Source of the DNA: Chrysaora quinquecirrha
Lineage: Eukaryota; Cnidaria; Scyphozoa; Semaeostomeae; Pelagiidae
Direction: 5' to 3'
DNA: 64,000 bases
Assembly: GCA_014526335.1 (NCBI GenBank)
Contig: JACTAT010000137.1
Span: 658,352 to 722,351 of the forward strand
Made by a program: the position numbers and the translations under genes. Below are positions 34,650-46,600 of the stretch, in pieces (the stretch's first letter is position 1; each line of letters opens with the position of its first letter). The notes below the pieces were generated by a model, which had not been told where the DNA came from, searched no databases, and saw nothing but the letters and a program-made list of their open reading frames with translations.

Positions 34650-37600
34650 GTGTGTATAAAGTTTGAAACAAAAAAATACTTGTCTCATATAAGGCCTTAG
34701 GCCCTGATCAAACCATCAAGATAGTTTGAAAAAACATTTAAATTTTCTCGTCAAAACACAATGTTTGACCGTTTGGTCAAATCACAAAGCTTACTCGTCA
34801 AACATTTTTGATTGACACAAGATAATATTTTTTGAGTTGTACAAAACTTCAAAATTGCGATGAACAGCGGAATCATTTTAGGGCATACTTAAAAGCTTTT
34901 TTCGGCTGACACTCCTCAGAGTATGAACGTCAGAAACAGACCGAAACAATAGACTAAGGCGGAATTTATACCCTGATGCGGCTCGAAATGCACCAATAAG
35001 AAAGAACAAAAAGCTGAATTCGCATTGTGTTTTAAACGCCAATCAGCTGGTCGGATGCAGTGGGAAGATCAATAGAATTATTTGAAGAGTCCAAGTGAGA
35101 AACGAACTCTTTCTGTCTACCCAGAACCGGCCTTTTGGTTTTGATGTAGACAGATTCCAAAACCCCTAAGTGAAACAAAGATCTTGCTTTGCCAATGATT
35201 CTGAAACAATCCTCGCTGAAATTTTCCGACACAAGCAAAGAATGTGTCAAAGTTTTTCAAAAACTTTGTCAAGAAAATTTCCGTAACAAAGCAATGTTTC
35301 GTTCTCAGAAAAAACAGTGAAGAATTACTTGCTAAACAATTGTTTAAGCAACAATGCTTGATTGTTTGCATAAGGCCAAAAACTGGACCTAAATTGCGTT
35401 TCTGATGTAGTCCTGTGTTGCTAAGAAGCCTTATGTGTTACACTGGTTGACTGCTGTGGTGATCCTCTGGATGCCATGACAGAAGTGGCTAAATTTGAGT
35501 ACCTACAATGATTAGGATGGCTTGTGAGCCTATGGCCCTGTAGCTCGTGCTCAGATAACTCAGTTTAGACCACTAGGAGACATGATAAAATTACACTAGT
35601 TGCAGCTTCTGAACCCGTCATGGTTGTATCAAGTATTGGCATTTTCTCTTAGATTGTAAGATTTGTTCCATTAAGTGATTCTTAAACGTTGATTAGAAGA
35701 GGGATAACAAGGTTAATTTACGATCAATATTCGAAGCTAATTTTTGAAAAACTTCCCCAGTAAATTTTGTTAGAAATTGGGTTTCTGAAAGGAAATCTTT
35801 ATGCAGCAACTATGGTTAATTTTGGCATGCAAGGTTGTTTGAATTACGAAACCCTTTGTAAGACGCTCGAGGGTAAGAGAATTAAGCAAATTCAAATTTA
35901 TTTGTATTGAAACTTTTTTCTTGAAATGGTACAAATGAAGGAGCCAAATTTCTAAATTTCGGTAAAAAATTACGCTGTGTTTTTTTTATTTTCATTTTTT
36001 AGGCTTGTTATTCAGTGTACAACATCAGATGTTACAAGTTTAGCTGGACAAACGGTTAGTATGATCTGTGACCTTTACCTTCACTCAACACCCAAAAGCG
36101 ATAATAAATAAACTATAACTGCTACTTTATTCATACTTAATTGACAAAGCAAAGACTAAGCTGGTAAGCAAGCAAGCGAACTTTATTTGTTAAGGCAAAG
36201 AGTGATTTTCAGACAGCTGTAAAGCTTTTGTAGAGCCATGGTAGAGCCCACCTAAGTCTACCTTAGTCTACCTTAGTCTACCTTAGTCGACCTACTTCTT
36301 TGTGAAGAGCTAATAAAAGACCTAGCCCATTCTAGTGAAGATTGTTTGTACCTATTTGAGGTCATGGAATCAGGACCTTGAAACTTCTTTCTTTATTGTA
36401 TAAGGTATTGCACTTAATACACCTTATCAATAAGACTGCCATGGTTGAAATTTTGTCAAACTTTCAAGATATGGAGTTGTCAATTCTATGATCGTATAAA
36501 GAATCCAAAATTGTTTTAAATTGCAAATTTCCACTGTCCTAGCGTCCGGTCTGTTGATTATATAAGCATGCAAAGTTCCCGATTCTGTAAGAGGCCTTCC
36601 TTGACCCTGAAAAGTGACTTGGTCGAGTCTTTTCACCTCTACTGGTCTGAACCCTTATAAAATCGTTAACCTTAGCTATAAATAGGGTGTGATCTTTTTG
36701 AGCGAAGCAAAAGTTTGATTCGACATTGTTCTTTTCTTTTCATTGCAGTAGCAAAGCTACTTCGCTTTTTCTGACAGAATCAAGCGAATACAATTAGTAT
36801 TGCTTTCGTAGCAATTCACTTTTATTGCTGAGCAAAGCAACTAACATTCTCTTTGTTCTTTTGAAACTGATTCGGTTTTTCCTTGTTACTTCTTGGTCCG
36901 TCTTTATGCTACGTGATAATTTAGGACTGGATCGAGTCTGACTTTCGTGCCAATCAGGCGAGACAAACTTTATAAGGTTTGTGTGAAGAGGATTTGTCAG
37001 CTGTTGGATGAAAATTTTGAGTTATTGCGTGGTTTTTCAAAGTTTGCTGCGACTGCTACTTGAAAGAGGATAGATACTACTTGGAGACTCCAAAAATGCC
37101 TTGAAGGCCGAATCAATGAGGTCTTTTTGTTTTGCTTTGGTTCCACGTCTTTGTTCAATCGAAAAAGTGAGGCAAATGTCTAATTCGCTTCAAAAGATCG
37201 CACTTATAAATGATGCAATTGCAAATAAAGTAAACTGTTGCACTTGGACTAATTCTTGGCTGCTTTAAATACGACTGTGGTATCGAAACTCTATATATTT
37301 AAATTTAGGAAAATTTCCTATCATCGCTGCCGTTCATCGAAAAGGTCTATTTTGAATGATTTCATAGGGCTACTGTGATATAAGTAATATCAATATAAAT
37401 TTTTTCATCTTTTAAAGGATCTTTCGATGTGGGTTGCTCTGAACAAAATCCAGTCAGTGGAGAAAGGATACGAAGAAAAGGTAAGAATGAGTGATTCCTT
37501 TCAAGTATACCATTTTGGTAAGAGAGTTTTTACATTGATAATATTCTAGCTACCACATGCCAATTTCAAAGTGAAAGAAGCAAAACTCTCGAAAAAATGT

Positions 37601-40600
37601 TGGACACAAGTTGTTATTCTCCAGTTAGACAAAGTGTTTGAACATCAAAGGTTTCTTAAATATTTTGATGTTCTATGAGTTTCTTGAATTTTTTTTTAAA
37701 TATATCTAGATCCAAGTTTGTTCTACAAAAAAATGTTACGGCTCCAACAGGCACGAGAGGTTCTAAATACAACTTGGATAAGAGTGTGTGTCGCCAATTC
37801 GGGCCCTGAAATTCTCTAGAAATGGGTATTATTTAAACAAACACCCTATATAAGACGGTGGGAAATGGAAGATAATTCCAAAATTTCTCTTTATTTGAGA
37901 CAGAATAGCGTCAAAATCGCATCGAAGATATTCTTAGTATAGTTGCAAGTAATAGTAAGGCCTATAAAATCTTATTACTGTCATATTCCACTTGTTATTG
38001 CTCATAGCAAAGGGTTTGTGTCTACATTACACGTGGTTGGGTTTGTAAAATCTGGTCAGCACATTCCCGTCCGTTAGTAAGTCATGCCCCCCCGGGAACT
38101 GTGGCTCTTGGCAGTAGCTATTTTTGATTACAGAAAAAAAACAGCTGCCACAATGAGCGAAAGATTAAGCGAAGGAGTGGGCCTTAGGGAGTGCGAATGT
38201 TATGCTGAGCTTACAGGAGGTAAACAACAACAACAACAGAATACCTCATAGAGAGTTGGTACAATCAGGACATGTTTCGAATCTTCGACCTTTCCAAGTA
38301 ATCTAATAGTGGTGTAAAAATCTCTCGCGTCCTTATTTTTAATTATTTCTACCATTTCTAATCGAATTTCCTCGAATCTCAACCGCCAAATCGATTTTGG
38401 CCTTGGTAGCATCATTTTAGGTTTTTATAGATGTTTTTTATATAGTTTTCGGCCTATTTTGATGTGAAATTTTGAAGAAACTGTGACGTCACTTAAAATT
38501 TCTATTGTTTGAACAGCCAATCAAATTGCGAATAGACAAGGCTGATACCAGGGTCGAATATGGACAGCGGAGTTTCATGTAGAGGTCTATTCATTCTGGG
38601 GACGAGGTTGTCTCACCTTATCCAACTGCGCTGTTCTCCACATTTTTGTTATCCAGTCTATTGTTTCTTCTTCAGGTTATTCAGAAAAATCAAGCTGGGA
38701 AAGCCGGTTTGTCAGATGTGAAGACATTGATCATAAAATGCTCTGACTTTCGCAAGATTCTACTGACGTTCATCAAAGTGAAGGTGACAACCAAAACAGA
38801 GGGACAGCCAATGAAACATGATGAATTGGATAATCTTAGCAAAAAAAGTGATGATGAAGATGATGAAATATTAGAAACACATAGCCAAGGTGAGGTGAAT
38901 TTTAGGGCCTGTCCTAGTGAAAATAGACTCCTTCGAAAACACAAATATATTTTTACGGTTTTTTCGTCTTTACGTTTCCAAATTCTGAAATTATAGCGAG
39001 AAATGAGTATAAAACATGGAATCCACCCCCTCAAGCTTTTCTTGTAACTGTGCTGTTGTGTGATGGGTTTAAGCATCCAAACCAGGCTGACTTTAAACCT
39101 ATATGTATAAGCTAGTGTTTGCCATTCATGAAAAGTATGTACAATTATGTATGGTGCTCAAGAAGGCTCAACATACATAGCCGAAACACAAAAGTCAAAC
39201 GGAGGAGAGCCTTGGGCTGTATGACTCGGAGCCTTACTCGGAGATTTCATTGAGCTCTATAGCTCAGTGGGAACGTCGTTGGCTCTCTCATCATGCAGTC
39301 CAGGTTCGAATCCCATCTATTGTGGTATGCCACTTGTGGAAAAATCTATCCTAGTGTTCGTCATCCATGAAAAATATGTATAAGCTAAAAGTAACGTAAA
39401 GTAAAGTTGCCGTTTTGAGTCTACTACTAGCCTAGGGCTATTCAGTCGACTTTACACTTTACCCCTGGTCTGGACGCATTAGCATATAGCAGGGTGCAGC
39501 CACACACGGCGCTCATAATTACCGACCAGGTACCCATTTATACACCTGGGTGGAGAGAGGCACATTTGTGTTAACAACTTGCCCAAGGTTGTTATCTTTG
39601 CAACCACAAGTGGAAAGACCGTGGCTCGAATCCACAACATTCTCGTTGTGAGCCCAGCACGCTAACTACTGTGCCACAGAGACCAGCTACAATGTGATAC
39701 AAACAAATCTCCACGATAAAAACACATAGAATGCCAATACACATAGAAATGCCCATTTTCCCCAGTAAATCTTACCAGAATTGACTGATTATTTGCAAGG
39801 TAATAGAATAGTTACTAGCAACAAAATATAAAGAAATTTCTGGATTTTTTTCGCTATTAAGGAAGGTCGATTTTTGACTCCCGTCGATAGCATGTTTTGA
39901 TTATGATGTCGTAGTGACGTCATAATTGAAGTGGGAGATGCCTAATTTACCAACACTACTCCCAATACATTGGCCCATGCCTGTGCCGGGTTTTCTTTTT
40001 TCTAGCTCTACGGGAAAGCAATTTTTGGAGAGGGATGGAAAACACCCCCCCTGGCTATTTGAGATAAAAAAAGCCTGGTAGGATAAGGGTTAAGAACCTA
40101 CAGCCTTAAGTTAAATGTATTTCTAACCGATAAATAAGAATAATTTCAGCCTGATATCCAAAGAGGGTCTAAATCAAGGGTTTTAATTCCATTTACTGGT
40201 GTTTAAATGTAATTTGTGTGTGATTTAACCTCTCTCCTGGACTCCTAAACATCGCATTCATAACGAGTTTAGCAGGAGGTGTAAAAACGGCTAATATTCA
40301 AACCATACTGTGTTTTTTTGGCAAGTGCTTAAGGGCCTTTAACTAAAAACCTATAACCTTATTATGACACATCTCATTACATGAACCTAAACAATCTATG
40401 TTCAAAGTGGTAGTTTTTTCTGTAAGTTTAGAATTCAAAATCTGTGCAAACTGCCGGAAATGAGTATTTTGTCTGCCCTCTAGCCCCTTCTCTCAAATTC
40501 ATATGAGTAGGGAGGATGGGTCTTCACAAGCCCAGATCCAACTCAGCTACCAATTCTTGCAAGGACGCTGGTAGGTAGGGCATTCCTATCTTCGTGGCTG

Positions 40601-43600
40601 GACTTTTAGGTAGTGATATTTTGACACACTGCGTTGTCACATAAAGCTTGAGGTTGCAGGTTCTATTTCATGGAACATCACTTTAACATTGCTGAAACTC
40701 TTGTCATATTATTATGTGTCATGTTATTATATTATAATATAACAATTTCAGTTATGACATAATTTATTCTATGTTGTTTTGTTTCAGTATATTCGTCATC
40801 TAGCCGACCAGATGATGATAGTTCTTCAAGTGAAAGTAGTGATGACGAAGGGGAGAGAGATGAACTCGATGACGTATTTGTTGACTCGCTTATTGGAAAA
40901 GAATCGTTCATTGGAATCGTCCATTCTGGGTTAGTATATAAGCATTATGAGAAGTAATTAAGGGAATATTTTTGCGTAGTACGAAACTTCAAAATTGCGA
41001 TGAACAGCGGAAACATTTTCGGGCATGCTAGTTAGTATGCTCGAAAATGTTTCCGCTGTTCATCGCAATCAAGGGAATCTTGAACAGATCTTGAAACTTA
41101 ATCTCTGGCTATGTATATGCTGCCAGCTGAGCTACCCAGTCACTAACCTGCACAAAGCCTCGAAAGTTTCCCGAATCATGTGCTTTAGACTTGTTAGGCT
41201 GGATTCACGCTTCGCAATATTTTGAAGCCAATTGTGCGCGAGTGCAGCAGTAATTACATATTTATATTTTCCAAGACTGCAAATATTTTCCAAGCTTGTT
41301 TACGAGAGAGAGCTCGTTAGTTTGCAGGCTGATGGGTTACAAGTGCTTGCAAGCAAGATCGATTCTGATATTTTACGAGTCAGTTAAGTTTCTACAAAGC
41401 AATATTAATTTAATTGATTATTTTAAAAAGTTACCTTCAAAATTTGCCATTTCTACCTCTTCTGTCCAGCATCTGGCGATCAAATCTCCGTTGCAACGCC
41501 TGGAGTCTAAAGGATCCCATAAGCGGCGCGAGCGTTTGATAATGCGGCCGAAAATGTTTGAAAGTCTACGTTTGATCGTTTAGCCAAACCATAAAAATTT
41601 CACAAGCCATTTAGGAAACTGTAGACTAAACTGTTTGGCAAGCAACATTTGATAATTGAAGGCCTTAAATGTTTCACATTCATTGTTTGATTGTGCGGCC
41701 TAAATATTTTATGAAACAGTGTTTGATCCGTCCTTCACTGTCGCTTTTTCTTTTCTTGAAAATTCTAGTGTCTTAACATGTAATTTCTTATAAATTTCGT
41801 TTTGTAGTTGTGTGGCTAGAATGGTGAAGATTTTTTTGAAGCGTCTTCGATATCAAATCCGAAATATCGTCAATTCTCCCCCGTCGAGAACGTTCGTGAG
41901 GTAATGTATATCTAACTGATGTTTGTGTTTGATTTCAATGCAGTTTTCGCACAAGTTTTTAGTGGGAAAATCTGGGTTATGAAATTATTTAACAGAATTA
42001 CTGAACTTATTAGTGTATTTAACAACGTCGAGTTATCTGATAATTTCAATAATTTCTATTTTAATGTCACAGCACAGTTCTTCTACTGCTGCTAAGGAAA
42101 TAGTAGCCTCTTTCTGAGGAGAAAGCGCGTCAATTTTAGCCTTGGCTGACTGTTTAGGAGATCAACTACAGTCAAACTCCTTTATAGCGCCGTTTAGTGG
42201 TCCTGAAAAATTTTTGATGATAATATAGGGTGGCTGCATCATTTTAAGGACCATCCGACACAGGCCAAAAAAGTTGGTAGAGGAAAACTTTTGCATGTAA
42301 TTAGTTACAGCATGCAAATGGTGGACAACGGGGGGATCGCAGAATATCAGAGTTTGCTGTAAAAAATTCTGTTCCAGTTAAATTTATAGTGGAAGGCAAT
42401 GTCGGTATTTTTATGGAAGATGTTATTACGGGGTCTAATTGAAGTTGGGACAGAGTGTCAACCTGAACGCAGGGTGGAAATCCTAGAGAGCCTTTTAGGT
42501 CGGCCAACGATTAAAAGTAAAGTCTTAATGTGTCTGCAAGTAAATCTACCTTCGCACGTTGTTGAGGAAAAAAACTCTCGTTTTCTATGTTGGTGATAAA
42601 TCTCCTAATCTTAGATTTTTTCAAGGCTTTGGTAAAGTAAAAGATCATGTTTTCTAATGCTTAAAGCCACCGCTCAATTTGCTACAGCTTTCCTATCATA
42701 AGAGCCAAACGCACAGAAACATGATAGCCATGTCTGATAGAATTACTATAAGCAACGGTCTGAACTTTCGATGTGTGATCTTTTTTTAATTCTTGCAGTT
42801 TATGTGGACAAGACTTCCTTCTCAATGGTTGGAACGTTTATGATATTGAAAATGAATTTCAACGACAAAAGGTATTTCTAGTTTATATTTGATGTTTCGC
42901 TTTCGACTCAGCTACTATAAATGGGTTCCACATTTCATTGCCATCATCTTAAGTTGGTTTATTGTAAACAGTCAGTTCAGTTACACTCTTTTTTTGCAAA
43001 CAATGCCAAATTGTAAACAATCGATCCAGAATTAAAACAAATTAAACAATTGCTAAACAATTTGCCAGGGTGTGTAGCGAATTGCTGCTCTTGTTGGTTG
43101 GAATATTATGAGCGAGGGAGGATTCAGACGATCGTAATGAGCCTAGTTTACCCTTGTGCCTTTGAAAAATATGACATCAGCATGAGCAAACGCCATTCGA
43201 CAGAAAATGTTTTTGCAGTTTCTCAAAAAAACACGTTCTCGTCCTGATGTATCAACCTTGTTTAGCAACAATGACGCAGAGAAATCTGCAGAAATGGCAC
43301 GAAATGATGTTTGAATTTACGGTCGTTCCAAGTTTTGACACCTGGCGTAGGACACTTCTTGGTCGAAATCTGAGCAAGGCTGCTTAATTTATATTTATCA
43401 TTTATCTATTTGGTTATTTATGAATTTTTTGTTACGGTGTGATGTCAGCATCGTAGGTCTCATTTCCCAGAGATTATGAGATAGGATTAGCATCTCCCTA
43501 CTAAGATTCGTCAGCACAATTTCCGGCAAATAGAGCAACTTACCCGCTTGTCCTTGCAACAACCTATCCTAAAACATGATTCGGCCATAGGATAACACTT

Positions 43601-46600
43601 ACTCGATAACACAAACTGTACAGACAATTACAGCGAGCATTGTTTTAAATAATTGGCAAGGCAGCCGGTTCTATGTAGACAGAAAGAGTTCGTTTCCTCA
43701 CTTGGACTCTTCAGTGCATTCTATTGATTTTCCTGCTGTATCCTGCAAGCTGATTGGTGCCAATTCAAAATGCCAACTCAGCTTCCCTTTATTATTGTTG
43801 CATTTCGAGCCGCATCTGGGTATAAATTCCGCCTTAGTCTATTGTTTCGGTCTGTTTCTGACGTTCATACTCTGAGAAGTGTCCGACGAAAAAAGCTTCT
43901 AAGTATGCCTGAAAAATGATTCCGCTGTTCATAGCAATTTTGAAATTTTGTACAACTCAAAGACTGTTTTATTATTATGTCCAAGAAATGTTTCCGCTGT
44001 TTCCTGCGATTTTGAACATTTATGTATTTTATTTTGTATGAGAAGTTTGGTTTTTATCAGGTTGATGCATACTGGAGGTTATCTAAAATAAATGAAGATT
44101 ACGTATTCAGCCCATCGTATCCGAGATATCTTTACGTCCCGAAAACCGTCAACGTAAGTATCACAAAAATGCAAAGCATTTCATACAATTCTTGATTTAA
44201 AACAGCTAATGTAAATCATTCCAGTACAGCAGGGGAAAGTTTGTAATTCTAGAAGTTGCTGATATAACGTTGCTTTGCTTGACATAAACGGAACAAGTAC
44301 AGTTGACATCCGCTATCTCGACTGCCCGCTATCTCGAACATTCGCTATCTCGAACGATTTTCCACTTCTCCTCGTTTTGGTATAAGGGTTTGTATAGAAA
44401 AATCATCCGCTATCTCGAACCCCGTTATCTCGAACATTCGCTGTCTCGAACCATTTTCGGTTTCCCATGAAGGAAAACCTGCTCTTTATCTCGAACTTTG
44501 CCAAATTTTCTGCTGAACTGGATAAAGAGACAGACTGAAAATATGTATAAGTTCGCCTAGCGGAGCGAGAATGGCAGCAGCTAAGTGATATGCTGCCCAT
44601 GTATACAATAGATGAAGCTGTTCTCTTTCGAGATGTGCCTCATCTCCATTATCTCAATTTCACCAATAGTAGGGATGAAAGCAGATGAGCTTTGACTCCT
44701 ATGTAAAAAATTCCAGACTTGTTTGATGAAATTTGGTATAAGTAACCCTGCATGTTAATAGGGGTTTCTTTTCTGACCTAAAAACTATAATTTTTTATAT
44801 TTATATGGGGCATCCGTTATTTCGAACATTCGCTATCTCGAACAAAGTCCAGTTTCCCTTGAGAGTTCGAGATAGCGGATGTCAACTGTATGCTTTAACT
44901 TCGGCGTGAAACCCAACAGGTAGTTTTACCTCACTGCAATGAAGGGAAGAGTCAGTCTTGAGTCTTCTGATTGGCAAATATGAGAAATGTAAATAAACGC
45001 CCTGACTGGCCCTTACGAAATTTTTCCCTGCTTTCAAGTACTGGTCTTATGACAGCTTGTAATCGCTGTATCACAAGGTAATAAACATGCCGAATGCTGT
45101 TCATATACATCATTTTCGTACTGGACTTTTGTTTGAAATAGGGAGTTGAAATCTTAGGTGAAACGAACAAACCCGAAGTTTGCCAACCATAGGTCTCTCA
45201 TGAAAATTACATTTATAGAACTCACTGAAGCAACTGGCATTGACTTGATATGAAAGCATTGGTTTTTAGGCATAGTTGCTAAGATATTGCCACACGGTAT
45301 TCTTGCCCTGGCCTCCATAAACCCGGGCAGCAGACGGCGTGTGAATTCATAAATAGAAACTAGTACTCGTTATGAAATAATTTCAGATAGACTATTTCAG
45401 CTTGAGATTCACCTTTGTTTTTGTTCTTCTTCAGGATGAAAGTCTTAAAGAACTTTCCGATTTTCGATCAAAGGTAACATGAAACTTTTTGGTTGCTCTT
45501 GTAAAATCTGGCCCATTTCAGTCCAAATTTTGATTTGTGTTTGTCACTTGTTAACTGAATGTTGATACTATTCTTGATAATGAGTTTGTAGAATTTTGAT
45601 GGTGCTAATAGGCAGTAAAAGCATTAACTATTAGCACTGAACAACGGGTGTTGCTATTGTAAAACTCTTGGCAAGCGATCTCTTGCCTTAAGCCCTTGCC
45701 AAACTAGCAAACATTGTTATGGTCTAACAATTGAGATTTGCTTTTCAAGCAAAGTGTTTGTCCGTTTGGCCACGTTCAAAAACATTGCTCGCCCAACATG
45801 TTTTGTTTGCATCAAGCAAAAATGTTTTGAACTTTTTTAAAAACATCACGCCACAAAATCTGTTATGCAATGTGACAAGCACATTTGTTACGTGCTTGTC
45901 AATCAATGTTTTTGGACGTGGCCGAACGGTCAGACATTTGTTGTAAAGCAAATTTAAAATGTTGGACCAGCAATGTTTGATCGTTTGGCCAGGGCCTTAA
46001 TCCTTTACTTATACAACAAATAGTTCTGTCGGCCATATTACTCCTGTTTATAGCTACTTAAGGGTGGTGATAAAGGAAGAGCAGTTGGCCAGTTCACCAC
46101 AACCTCGTCCCCAGGGTGAATAGGCCTCTACCTGAAAATCCGCTGTCCATATTCGACCCTGGTACCGGCCTTGTCTATTAGCAGTTTGATTGGCTGTTCA
46201 AACAATAGAAATTTTAAGTGACGTCACAGTTTCTTCAAAAATTGACACCAAAATAGGCGGAAAACTATGTAAAAAACATGTCAACAAACTAAAAAATGAT
46301 GCTACTTGAGATATTGTATCTTGCCTGACATTTATCGATGAAGTTCTTTGCATTTTCTTTCTAAGAACATCTGCTTTCGGAATCTACAACCAGTTTTGAT
46401 GCCTAGGCCAAAATTGCCAGTATTTTGGCAGATTTTGTGGCTGGTACCAGAGCCAAGATCGATTTGACGGTTAAGATTCGAGGAAATTCAATTTGGGGCC
46501 TTGGGACGAGGTTGACTAACACAGAATGCAATTATCGAGAAGCTTCATTTTTATTTACTAAAGAAGGATTATAACTTATGTTTTCATATTTTTGATGTTT

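Noticed and set aside
33777..34659. Phe/Leu/Tyr-rich open frames resembling membrane proteins
   Set aside because: They are pure products of the (TTTAC)n satellite, with no start context or homologous segment. Only the last 24 codons belong to the myotubularin exon, in one specific frame.
39235..39330. A tRNA gene
   Set aside because: A and B boxes are present, but the spacing, flanks and the related copy at 23.2 kb show that it is the head of a SINE. I could not fold a full cloverleaf with an acceptor stem.
42167..42275. Possible second pogo/Tigger-like end (CAGTCAAACTCCTTTATAGCG-like word)
   Set aside because: Only one end is seen and no mirrored partner was found nearby, so I did not call an element.
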